Source: Mycolicibacterium fortuitum subsp. fortuitum (GTDB taxonomy: Bacteria > Actinomycetota > Actinomycetes > Mycobacteriales > Mycobacteriaceae). From it: a DNA stretch of 64,000 nucleotides. Under the pieces are notes generated by a model. It was not told the DNA's origin, made no database searches, and worked only from the letters and a program-made list of their open reading frames with translations. This document shows positions 31,799 through 39,982 of the stretch, piece by piece (position 1 is the first letter of the stretch; every line of letters starts with the position of its first letter). Position numbers and translations under genes: made by a program. The stretch is from positions 1,364,001 through 1,428,000 of the forward strand of contig NZ_AP025518.1 in NCBI RefSeq assembly GCF_022179545.1, read 5' to 3'.

Positions 31799-34677
31799 GA
31801 ACAATCATGGCCGCTGCCAAGCCATCCCGCACCGCGATGATCATCAGCCGGGTGCCCGTTCTCATCATCGTTGCCTGGATGGTGGCGATGGTGGCGGTGA
31901 GTGTCGTTGTGCCGCCGCTCGAAAAGGTCGGGCAAGCGAACCTGGTATCGCTGGCATCCGAGGATGCGCCGTCCTACAAGGCGATCAAGAAGCTGGGCGT
32001 CCAGTTCGAACAGTTCGACTACGACGGCATGCTCATGGTGCTGCTGGAAAGCGATACAGAACTTGGTGATGAGGCACGCGACTACTATCGTGGGCTGGTC
32101 GCCCAGTTCAAGGATGACCACGAGCATGTCGATCATGTTCAGGACTTCTGGGGCGACCGGGTCACCGCCGGAGGCTCCCAGAGCATGGATGGCAAGGCGG
32201 CCTACGTCCTGCTGAATATTATCGGTGACCAGGGGACGACGCCGGCAAAGAAATCCGTTGAAGCGGTACGCGATATCGTCGATCGAAGCAATCCGCCTGC
32301 CGGGCTGAAGGTCTACGTCACCGGTCCGGCCGCGCTCACAATGGACCTGAACGCCGCAGCCGACGATAGTCAGCTTGAGATGACGTTGATCACCTTCGCG
32401 ATCATCGCACTCATTCTCTTGTTCATATATCGCTCGATCGCCACGGTGTTGCTCATCACCATAACGGTCTTCATCGAGCTCAGTGCCGCGCGCGGAGTCG
32501 TCGCCATCCTTGGGCATCACCAGGTCATGGGGTTGTCGAACCTTGCGGTCAACCTACTGACGATGCTGGGGATTGCCGCAGCCACCGATTACGCGATCTT
32601 CTTTCTCGGCCGGTACCACGAGGCGCGGGCGGCGGGGCAAGACCGAATGGCGGCCTATTACACGACATACCACAGCGTTTCGCATGTGGTCCTGGGTTCG
32701 GGTTTGACGATTGCCGGCGCGACTTTCTGTCTGGCGTTCACCCGGCTCCCGTACTTCGCTGCGGTGGGTGTGCCTACCGCCGTTGCCATGATCGTCGTGG
32801 TCGCGGCGGCACTTACGCTCATGCCGGCGGTGCTGGTAGTCGGCACTCGATTCGGTCTGCTCGAATCGAAGCGCAAGATCCAGACCCGCAGGTGGCGCCG
32901 GATCGGCACCGGACTCGTGCGCTGGCCGGGACCTATTCTGGTCGTGACGATGATCGTCTCGTTGATCGGTCTGGCGATCCTGCCTTCGTACACGGTCAAT
33001 TACAACGACCGGTACTACATCCCCGAGAGCCTCCCTTCCATTCAGGGCTATCAAGCCGCGGATAGGCATTTCTCGAAGGCAAAGATGGACCCCGACATCA
33101 TGCTGATCGTGGCCGACCAGGATCTGCGCACTCCCTCCAACATGCTGATCCTGGACAGGATCGCTAGAAACGTCCTGCGTGTTGAAGGAATCAACAAGGT
33201 GCAGAGCATCACCCGGCCACTTGGGGCTCCGATCGACCACAGCTCGGTCCCATTCCAGGTGAGCATGCAGTCGGTGTCCATGACCGAGAATTTGCAGTAC
33301 ATGAAAGACCGCATGGGTGACATGCTGAAGATGACCGACCAACTCGGCGCGATGATCGCGATCATGGAACGCATGCACGGCCTCATGCAGCAACAGGCCG
33401 ACATCACGCACGACATGGTCGGCGATTCGAGGGATCTGAAATCGACCTCTGACGAAATGCGCGACCACATGGCCAATTTCGATGATTTCTGGCGACCGAT
33501 ACGCAACTATCTGTATTGGGAACCGCACTGCGCCAACATTCCGCTCTGCTCATCGACGCGGTCGTTGTTCGACGGCCTTGACGGGATCGACAAGCTCAGC
33601 GAGAACATGACCTCGATGCTGGTCAATCTGGAGAAGATGGACGCACTGACGCCGCAGCAGGTCGCTCAGTTGCCACCGATGATCGCAATCTCAAAAGACA
33701 TCCGGTCCACCATGCTGACCCTGCACAGCAGCTTCAACGGGATGATCGACCAGATCGGCCGCATGACCGACACGGCGACCGTGATGGGCCAGGCGTTCGA
33801 CGCAGCGAAAAACGACGACTACTTCTACCTTCCGCCGGAAGCCTTCGACAACGCGGACTTCCAGAAGGGCCTCAAGCTACTGGTATCACCGGACGGCAGG
33901 TCCGCCCAGATGATCATCACGCATGAAGGTGATCCAGCGGGGACTCAGGCGCTCGCCACGACACCGAGAGAGCTGATTGCGGCCAAGGAGGCCATCAAGG
34001 GCACGCCGCTGGAGGGATCGGAAATCCACCTCGGCGGTACCGCCGCGACCTTCCATGACATCGAGGAGTTCGTCCGCTATGACCTGATGATCGTCGCGAT
34101 CGCGGCGCTCAGCCTGATCTTGATCATTATGTTGGTCATGACGCGCAGCATCGTGGCGGCCACCGTGATCGTCGGCACGATCGCGATTTCGCTGGGTTCG
34201 TCATTCGGGCTCTCCGTGCTCGTCTGGCAGCACCTCCTCGGCCAGCAACTGCACTGGTTCGTGCTGCCGATCACGGTCATCATCTTGTTGGCGGTGGGAT
34301 CGGACTACAACCTGCTGCTGGTGTCGCGGTTCAAGGAAGAGCTGCACGCGGGCCTGAACACCTCGATCATCCGAGGGGTGGCAGGTTCGGGGAGCGTGGC
34401 CACGCAGGCGGGTCTGGTGTTCGCAATCACCATGGGCTCGATGGTCACCAACGACCTGATTGCCATCGGCCAGGTCGGATCTGCGATCTGTCTGGGTTTG
34501 TTGTTCGACACCTTCGTGATCCGTGCTTTCATGACCCCAACAGTTGCAGCGCTTTTGGGTCGCTGGTTCTGGTGGCCGATAAAGGTGCTTCCCACCTCGG
34601 CGATCAATCGGAGGACTCCCAAACCGGACGATTCCGCCGGTGAGGACACCACTGAGATCCCCGTCCCTGCCCACTGA
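31795..34677 (+). CDS. MmpL-family RND transporter
   Basis: A 960-residue RND permease with about 12 TM helices, two large extracytoplasmic domains and the MmpL signatures. TM4 has GIAAATDYAIFFLGRYHEAR (Asp-Tyr pair of the proton relay), and the later VGSDYNLLLVSRFKEE repeats it in TM10. The second periplasmic domain is Met-rich and helical (residues about 490-640), as in MmpL4/5. It exports a lipid or lipopeptide-like molecule with MmpS. Two GC-rich hairpins follow the stop. Apparent RicR-type control separates it from known iron-controlled mmpL4/5. Confidence 0.93.
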   Translation: MRTIMAAAKPSRTAMIISRVPVLIIVAWMVAMVAVSVVVPPLEKVGQANLVSLASEDAPSYKAIKKLGVQFEQFDYDGMLMVLLESDTELGDEARDYYRGLVAQFKDDHEHVDHVQDFWGDRVTAGGSQSMDGKAAYVLLNIIGDQGTTPAKKSVEAVRDIVDRSNPPAGLKVYVTGPAALTMDLNAAADDSQLEMTLITFAIIALILLFIYRSIATVLLITITVFIELSAARGVVAILGHHQVMGLSNLAVNLLTMLGIAAATDYAIFFLGRYHEARAAGQDRMAAYYTTYHSVSHVVLGSGLTIAGATFCLAFTRLPYFAAVGVPTAVAMIVVVAAALTLMPAVLVVGTRFGLLESKRKIQTRRWRRIGTGLVRWPGPILVVTMIVSLIGLAILPSYTVNYNDRYYIPESLPSIQGYQAADRHFSKAKMDPDIMLIVADQDLRTPSNMLILDRIARNVLRVEGINKVQSITRPLGAPIDHSSVPFQVSMQSVSMTENLQYMKDRMGDMLKMTDQLGAMIAIMERMHGLMQQQADITHDMVGDSRDLKSTSDEMRDHMANFDDFWRPIRNYLYWEPHCANIPLCSSTRSLFDGLDGIDKLSENMTSMLVNLEKMDALTPQQVAQLPPMIAISKDIRSTMLTLHSSFNGMIDQIGRMTDTATVMGQAFDAAKNDDYFYLPPEAFDNADFQKGLKLLVSPDGRSAQMIITHEGDPAGTQALATTPRELIAAKEAIKGTPLEGSEIHLGGTAATFHDIEEFVRYDLMIVAIAALSLILIIMLVMTRSIVAATVIVGTIAISLGSSFGLSVLVWQHLLGQQLHWFVLPITVIILLAVGSDYNLLLVSRFKEELHAGLNTSIIRGVAGSGSVATQAGLVFAITMGSMVTNDLIAIGQVGSAICLGLLFDTFVIRAFMTPTVAALLGRWFWWPIKVLPTSAINRRTPKPDDSAGEDTTEIPVPAH

Positions 34678-34729
34678 GTCCTTCCCCGGATTCCGCCAAA
34701 CGGCATGGCCAGCTCGGTCTTGCCTTGGA

Positions 34730-34754
34730 CCCCGGCCGTGGTTCACGGCCGGGG
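34730..34754 (+). terminator. GC-rich hairpin after mmpL
   Basis: CCCCGGCCGTG-GTT-CACGGCCGGGG, a perfect 11-bp stem with a 3-base loop, 53 bp after the mmpL stop. It has no T-tract, as is common for mycobacterial terminators. A second perfect 9-bp hairpin (34784-34807) follows. Confidence 0.65.
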
Positions 34755-34783
34755 GTGGCCGAACCACCGCAGTGTCCGAAGGC

Positions 34784-34807
34784 GGTGGGCTCGTCGATGA
34801 GCCCACC
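34784..34807 (+). terminator. Second hairpin after mmpL
   Basis: GGTGGGCTC-GTCGAT-GAGCCCACC, a perfect 9-bp stem with a 6-base loop. With the hairpin at 34730 it probably insulates the copper operon promoter at 34880 from mmpL read-through. Confidence 0.55.
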
Positions 34808-34879
34808 CAGCGCGTATGGGACGGATTTGCGCGATGCCCAGCACGTGCAGTAGGTCGATCACACTGCGGGCGCTAGCAC

Positions 34880-34907
34880 TTGACGAAATGCAGTGGGGGG
34901 GTATTGT
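34880..34907 (+). promoter_or_regulatory. Promoter of the copper-efflux operon
   Basis: TTGACG (34880-34885), a 16-base spacer and TATTGT (34902-34907) form a good sigma-A-type promoter. The operator palindrome lies 10 bp downstream, so a bound repressor would block promoter escape. Confidence 0.55.
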
Positions 34908-34916
34908 TTTGAGCAG

Positions 34917-34933
34917 ATACCCCCAGGGGGTAT
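34917..34933. promoter_or_regulatory. RicR/CsoR-type operator of the cop operon
   Basis: ATACCCCCAGGGGGTAT is a perfect 17-bp palindrome that contains TACCC-CCAGG-GGGTA (34918-34932). It precedes the CopZ-like gene by 20 bp. G/C-tract palindromes of this kind are bound by CsoR-family repressors and released by Cu(I). Confidence 0.8.
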
Positions 34934-34953
34934 ATGTGAACGAATGAGGAGTT

Positions 34954-35163
34954 ATGACAACGACCACGTACCAGGTGACCGGAATGACTTGTGGCCATTG
35001 CGAAGGAGCGATCACGCGGGAAGTCAGCCAGGTGGCCGGCGTTCAGCGAATCGACGTTTCCGCAGCCACCGGCAGACTCGCGGTGACCAGCGCGGGCGAA
35101 CTTGACGACGCTGCGGTCCTGGCTGCTGTCGAGGAAGCCGGATACAGCGGAGTGCGCGCCTGA
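34954..35163 (+). CDS. copZ: CopZ-like heavy-metal-associated (HMA) chaperone
   Basis: A 69-residue single HMA domain with the ferredoxin-like beta-alpha-beta-beta-alpha-beta pattern and the metal site GMTCGHC (Cys13, Cys16). It carries Cu(I) in the cytosol and hands it to the ATPase or the repressor. A GAGGAG ribosome-binding site precedes the ATG, and an operator is immediately upstream. First gene of a three-gene copper operon. Confidence 0.92.
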   Translation: MTTTTYQVTGMTCGHCEGAITREVSQVAGVQRIDVSAATGRLAVTSAGELDDAAVLAAVEEAGYSGVRA

Positions 35164-35164
35164 C

Positions 35165-36130
35165 ATGCGCGCACCGCTAAGGCTCGGGTTGTACGTCGTA
35201 GCTCTGGTTGCGATATTCGTCGGCGGCTTCGTCGGGGCCCGAGCGCTCATCCCCACAGACGCATCCGCGTCGTGGAAAAGACAAACGGAGGCAACACAAA
35301 TGGATCACGGAGCACACCACAACGGCCACAACGGATCAGTCTCATCGACTGAGATGCCGGGCCTGTCGATCGAACGTAGCGGGTATCAGATCCGCGACGT
35401 GTCAGCACCCGGCGTCGTCGGAGAGGACGGCACGCTGTCGTTCCGATTGACCGGTCCTGGGGGCGTTGCGCTCACCGAGTACGACACCGCCCACGACAAA
35501 GACCTCCACCTGATCGTCGTCCGTACCGACGGCGCAGAGTTCCGGCACGTGCATCCCAACAACGACGGTGACGGCCGATGGTCGATGCCGTGGCGGTGGG
35601 ATGCGGCGGGTTCCTACCGGGTCTTCGCCGACGCCGTTCCCACAGATCTCGGCAGCAACGTGACACTGACCTCAACCACGTCGGTTGCCGGAAATCTGGT
35701 CCCGCGGCCACTGCCGCCGGAATCCGCTGTTGCCACGGTCGGCGATTTCACCGTCACCCTCGACGGATCGCTCGGCGTCGGCGCGAGTTCCACCCTGACG
35801 TTCACCGTCACACGCGCAGGACGGCCGGTCGAGACCCTGGAGCCATATCTTGGCGCTTACGGGCATCTGGTGGCGCTTCGGACCGGCGACCTCGGTTATC
35901 TGCATGTGCACCCGATGGGTGAGCCGGGCGACGGAATCACCAAGCCGGGCCCCGACATTGAGTTCATGGCCGCAGCACCAACCGACGGCACCTACCTGCT
36001 GTACCTGGACTTCAAGGTGGACGGACGGGTCCACACCGCAGAGTTCACCGTCACCGCAGCACCGGCCGCAGCTCCCGGCAATGCCACCGCGGGCTCGCCC
36101 GAGCCCGAACACTCCGGCGCCGGTCACTGA
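35165..36130 (+). CDS. Exported His-rich copper-operon protein
   Basis: A 321-residue protein with one N-terminal TM/signal segment (LYVVALVAIFVGGFVGA) and then a putative metal-binding stretch, MDHGAHHNGHNGS. Two beta-rich domains follow; each carries a His-x-His-Pro motif (FRHVHPNNDG and YLHVHPMGE) in a similar context, suggesting an internal duplication. The C-terminus is Pro/Ala-rich and ends EHSGAGH. The likely role is periplasmic copper binding or delivery to the ATPase (inference). The ATG at 35165 follows the CopZ stop by one base. Similar exported proteins accompany copper ATPases in actinobacteria. Confidence 0.8.
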   Translation: MRAPLRLGLYVVALVAIFVGGFVGARALIPTDASASWKRQTEATQMDHGAHHNGHNGSVSSTEMPGLSIERSGYQIRDVSAPGVVGEDGTLSFRLTGPGGVALTEYDTAHDKDLHLIVVRTDGAEFRHVHPNNDGDGRWSMPWRWDAAGSYRVFADAVPTDLGSNVTLTSTTSVAGNLVPRPLPPESAVATVGDFTVTLDGSLGVGASSTLTFTVTRAGRPVETLEPYLGAYGHLVALRTGDLGYLHVHPMGEPGDGITKPGPDIEFMAAAPTDGTYLLYLDFKVDGRVHTAEFTVTAAPAAAPGNATAGSPEPEHSGAGH

Positions 36131-36148
36131 CCGGCAGCACACAATGAA

Positions 36149-38461
36149 ATGAGTCATATCGTGACGACCTCGTCAGCTCACCCGCCGGAGCACCCGGACA
36201 GTATCGAACTCGACATCAGCGGCATGACCTGTGCGTCGTGCGCCATGCGAATCGAGAAGAAGCTCAACAAACTCGACGGAATCTCGGCAACGGTGAACTA
36301 CGCCACCGAGAAGGCCCGCGTCAGTGCCCCACGCGGGTTCGACATCGAGCTTGTGATCGCCGAGGTCGAGAAAACCGGTTATGGCGCTACCTTGCCGGCA
36401 GCCAGAAACTCCTCGTCGGACGCTGATGAACAGCAGGAGGACCCGGAGCTGACGGCGCTGCGTAACCGCCTCGTCGGGTCGGCCGTGCTGTCGTTGCCGG
36501 TGATCGTCCTCGCCATGGCTCCCGTGCTGCAGTTCACCTACTGGCAGTGGGCGTCGCTGGTGCTCGCGGCACCGGTGATCGTCTGGGGCGCATGGCCGTT
36601 CCACAAGGCTGCGTTCGCGAATCTCCGGCATGGCGCCGCGACGATGGACACACTCATCTCGGTCGGCACCTCCGCGGCCTTCCTGTGGTCGCTGTATGCG
36701 CTGTTTTTCGGCACCGCCGGGGTACCCGGAATGACGCACGCGTTCGAGTTCACCATCGCCCCTGGGGACGGATCGGCCAATATCTACCTGGAGGTCGCCG
36801 CCGGCGTCACCACGTTCGTCCTGGCTGGACGCTACTTCGAGAAGCGATCTAAGCGCCAGGCCGGGGCGGCCATGCGAGCACTTCTGGAGCTGGGCGCCAA
36901 AGATGTTGCGGTACTGCGCAATGGCGTAGAGACCCGGGTCCCGACCGAGGAACTGGCAGCCGGCGACGAGTTCATCGTGCGGCCGGGCGAGAAGATCGCC
37001 ACCGACGGCGTGATCGTCGACGGCGCCTCCGCTGTCGACGCATCAATGCTGACCGGCGAATCGGTACCCGTCGAAGTCAGCGAAGGCGACACCGTCGTCG
37101 GCGCAACTGTCAACGCCGGCGGACGCCTGGTCGTGCGTGCCACCCGGGTGGGATCGGACACCCAGCTCGCGCAGATGGCCAAGCTTGTCGAGGAGGCTCA
37201 ATCCGGCAAGGCAGAGGTCCAGCGCTTGGCGGACAAGATCTCCGGCGTTTTCGTGCCGATCGTGATCGGTATCGCCGTTGCCACCCTCGCGGTATGGCTG
37301 GGCGGCGGGTTCGGAATCTCGGCCGCATTCACCGCTGCGGTGGCGGTGCTGATCATCGCGTGCCCCTGCGCACTCGGCTTGGCGACCCCGACGGCACTCT
37401 TGGTCGGGACCGGGCGCGGCGCTCAACTCGGCATCCTGATCAAGGGCCCCGAGATGCTCGAATCCACCCGCGAGATCGACACCATAGTGCTCGACAAGAC
37501 CGGGACGGTCACCACCGGCAAGATGACCCTGCTCGGAGTCACCACCACCGATGACACCAGCGATGACGAAGTGTTGCGGCTCGCCGGAGCCGTTGAGGAC
37601 GCGTCTGAACATCCGATCGCTCAGGCGATCGCCAGGGGTGCAGCGCAGCGGGTCGGCACCCTGCCAACCCCGGAGTCGTTCAACAACGTCGAAGGCAGGG
37701 GCGTGCAGGGAATCGTCGACGGGCACCTCGTGGTCGTGGGACGAGTGTCGTTGCTCGAAGACTGGTCAATCACCATGGACGCAGAGTTGGCCGCGGCAAA
37801 AGAAATCGCTGAGAAGGCCGGTCAGACGGCGGTTGTCGTGGCCTGGGACGGAGTCGCCCGTGGGGTACTGGTGGTCGCAGACGCAATCAAGGGCACGAGC
37901 GCCGAAGCCATCGGCCAGCTCAAGGCGCTGGGATTGACCCCAGTTCTGTTGACCGGCGACAACCGAACCGTCGCCGGTCAGGTCGCCGAACAGGTCGGCA
38001 TCGAGCACGTCATCGCTGAAGTCTTGCCACAGGAAAAAGTCGAGGTCGTGAGTCGCCTGCAGTCGGAGGGCAAAGTCGTCGCGATGGTCGGCGACGGCGT
38101 CAACGACGCCGCCGCCCTTGCACAAGCAGATCTCGGCCTGGCGATGGGCACCGGAACGGACGCCGCAATCGAAGCAGCCGACCTGACCTTGGTGCGGGGC
38201 GACCTCCGATCGGCCGCCGACGCCATTCGGTTGGCACGCAAGACGTTGTCGACGATCAAGGTCAACTTGTTCTGGGCGTTCGCTTACAACGTCGCCGCCA
38301 TCCCACTGGCGGCGCTCGGCCTGCTCAACCCGATGCTCGCCGGCGCGGCGATGGCGTTCTCGAGCGTTTTCGTCGTCAGTAACAGTCTGCGGCTGCGAAC
38401 TTTCCGCTCTGCAGCTGACAGCACCGCGAATTTCGAGCCGCTGCCTACTCCGCTTCGGTGA
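36149..38461 (+). CDS. ctpV: Cu(I) P1B-type ATPase (CtpV/CopA-like)
   Basis: A 770-residue heavy-metal P-type ATPase. It has an N-terminal HMA domain (GMTCASC, Cys28 and Cys31), the Cu-selective CPC motif in TM6 ([10 protein letters not shown]), the phosphorylation site DKTGTVTTG, the SEHP His-Pro dipeptide and the hinge [16 protein letters not shown]. The domain order and downstream YN in TM7 ([14 protein letters not shown]) fit the Cu(I)-exporting P1B-1 class. It expels cytosolic copper. Third gene of the operon under the palindrome at 34917. A GTG at 36161 is an alternative start. Confidence 0.93.
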   Translation: MSHIVTTSSAHPPEHPDSIELDISGMTCASCAMRIEKKLNKLDGISATVNYATEKARVSAPRGFDIELVIAEVEKTGYGATLPAARNSSSDADEQQEDPELTALRNRLVGSAVLSLPVIVLAMAPVLQFTYWQWASLVLAAPVIVWGAWPFHKAAFANLRHGAATMDTLISVGTSAAFLWSLYALFFGTAGVPGMTHAFEFTIAPGDGSANIYLEVAAGVTTFVLAGRYFEKRSKRQAGAAMRALLELGAKDVAVLRNGVETRVPTEELAAGDEFIVRPGEKIATDGVIVDGASAVDASMLTGESVPVEVSEGDTVVGATVNAGGRLVVRATRVGSDTQLAQMAKLVEEAQSGKAEVQRLADKISGVFVPIVIGIAVATLAVWLGGGFGISAAFTAAVAVLIIACPCALGLATPTALLVGTGRGAQLGILIKGPEMLESTREIDTIVLDKTGTVTTGKMTLLGVTTTDDTSDDEVLRLAGAVEDASEHPIAQAIARGAAQRVGTLPTPESFNNVEGRGVQGIVDGHLVVVGRVSLLEDWSITMDAELAAAKEIAEKAGQTAVVVAWDGVARGVLVVADAIKGTSAEAIGQLKALGLTPVLLTGDNRTVAGQVAEQVGIEHVIAEVLPQEKVEVVSRLQSEGKVVAMVGDGVNDAAALAQADLGLAMGTGTDAAIEAADLTLVRGDLRSAADAIRLARKTLSTIKVNLFWAFAYNVAAIPLAALGLLNPMLAGAAMAFSSVFVVSNSLRLRTFRSAADSTANFEPLPTPLR

Positions 38462-38586
38462 CCGCTGGCATCCCCGTGGCATGGGGTTCGGGGATGCCGG
38501 TACACGTCGGGGCCGTCGTCAAGGTTTTTGACGCTTCAGACGAGGTGTAGTGCCAGCGCCACGGCCTCCGATGCGGCGCCCCACAA

Positions 38587-38973
38587 CTACCCGGTGGACC
38601 GTCCGTCGCGGCGCAGGGCTGCGATTCCCAGACCTGCGAACAGCGCTGCGCCGCCACCGGCGATGACCGCGCCGGTCTGCGAGAGGGTGCGGGCACGAAT
38701 GCCCCGGGCGGCGGCGATGACATCGAGCAGATCAGTGAGCAAGCCCATCTGCAGGGCGCGTTTTTGCAGCTGGGGTGAGCCAGAGTCGGTGATCGCCAGG
38801 GCCAGTGTCAGCTCACGAGACCCGAATAGTTGAGTCGTGAACGGCTGGTCGCGGCCAGCGTTGAGCCCGATGAGGCGACCCGTCTTGTTCGGGGCCAACC
38901 AAGCCGCGGCGCCGGTGGCGAATCGCAGGGCGAAGAAGGTCCGGATGAGAGGGCTGCTCTGTGTCGACGTCAT
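38587..38973 (-). CDS. Small membrane protein (DUF4267-like)
   Basis: A 128-residue protein. It begins MTSTQSSPLIRTFFALRF, has GLNAGRDQPFTTQLFGSRELTLALAI in the middle and two hydrophobic segments, the last near the C-terminus (GAVIAGGGAALFAGLGIAAL). GSRELTLA-type motifs occur in DUF4267-like proteins; the match is tentative. The start at 38973 is chosen over an upstream ATG. It is convergent with the copper ATPase gene and marks the right edge of the copper block. Confidence 0.6.
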   Translation of the reverse strand: MTSTQSSPLIRTFFALRFATGAAAWLAPNKTGRLIGLNAGRDQPFTTQLFGSRELTLALAITDSGSPQLQKRALQMGLLTDLLDVIAAARGIRARTLSQTGAVIAGGGAALFAGLGIAALRRDGRSTG

Positions 38974-39097
38974 ATCGCCACTCTCTAGGACACGCGGTCT
39001 TCGCACCAGATCCTTGCGCGGATGGCACTCCGCGGAGAGGCCGTTTCGCGCTCAGGCGCAGCACTCGCGGAATGTGCGGGTATGAAATCCTGGGACC

Positions 39098-39733
39098 GTG
39101 AGCTCAGGGTTCATGGCCCAGATTCGGTGTGTGGTATTCGACGTGGGCGAGACGCTGGTCGATGAAACCCGGATGTGGACTGAGCTGGCGCAACGGTTGG
39201 GTTTGCCGCCGTTCACGTTGTGCGCCTTGGTGGGGGCCTTGATCGCCGTGGGCAAGGATCATCACGATCTGTGGGACGTGGTTGGTGCGGATCGCCCAGC
39301 CGTGGGTGTAGATCCAGGTCAGTGCGAGTTGTATCCGGACGCCGCGGACTGCGTCGCGGCGGTGCGTCGGGCCGGAATGGCTGTCGGTGTCGCCGGTAAC
39401 CAGCCCGCGGCGATCGACCAGGTATTGGCTGCGGCGGGCCTAGAGGTCGACTTCGTCGCGTCGTCGGCGGGGTGGGGTGTAGCAAAGCCCGATCCGGCGT
39501 TTTTCGCCCGTCTGGTCGGCGAAGCCCGTGTCCCGGCGGAGAACATCTTGTACGTGGGCGATCGTCTCGACAACGACGTGCTGCCCGCCCATGCGGCCGG
39601 GATGCGCACGGTGTTTGTCCGGCGCGGTCCGTGGGGATATCTCCACGCTCTCAAAGACGAAGTGTCACTTGCTGATCTGCGCGTGGATTCGCTTCACGAA
39701 TTGGCTGCGGTGTTGAACGCCAACTGCCGTTGA
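39098..39733 (+). CDS. HAD-superfamily hydrolase
   Basis: A 211-residue haloacid-dehalogenase-type hydrolase. Motif I is FDVGETLVDE with the usual second Asp replaced by Gly, motif II is GVAGN, motif III contains KPDPAFF and motif IV is YVGDRLDNDVLPA. The nucleophile Asp and the C-terminal acidic residues are present, so activity is likely, but the G at the second position disfavours a classical phosphatase. The frame opens with GTG at 39098; ATG at 39113 is an equally good start. Substrate unknown. Confidence 0.8.
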   Translation: MSSGFMAQIRCVVFDVGETLVDETRMWTELAQRLGLPPFTLCALVGALIAVGKDHHDLWDVVGADRPAVGVDPGQCELYPDAADCVAAVRRAGMAVGVAGNQPAAIDQVLAAAGLEVDFVASSAGWGVAKPDPAFFARLVGEARVPAENILYVGDRLDNDVLPAHAAGMRTVFVRRGPWGYLHALKDEVSLADLRVDSLHELAAVLNANCR

Positions 39734-39777
39734 CGAGGCGCAGACTATGCAGCGACAGTTCTGGCGAAGGAGAGCTG

Positions 39778-39964
39778 ATGCACCCCGCGGTGGTTGGCTG
39801 TGCCGGCCGTCGCGGGTTTGATCATTGGCGTAGTCGTGTTTCTCATCCGACGCCACCGATCGTGGGTGAAAATCGTTGCGACGCTGGCCATGGTCTGTGT
39901 TCTTCCGGTGGGCCTGGTTGTCACCGACAGCCGCGGAGGGCCCGCCGTGTCAATGTCCGTCTGA
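39778..39964 (+). pseudogene. Possible frameshifted small membrane protein
   Basis: A strong GAAGGAGAG ribosome-binding site precedes the ATG at 39778, but that frame soon becomes meaningless. The +1 frame from about 39794 reads as one clear TM protein (LAVPAVAGLIIGVVVFLIRR, then VKIVATLAMVCVLPVGLVV) and ends at TGA 39962-39964. A one-base change between 39784 and 39794 would join them into a protein of about 60 residues. Alternatively it starts at TTG 39794 with no ribosome-binding site. Confidence 0.4.
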
Positions 39965-39982
39965 GCAACTGCCGGCGCCCGC

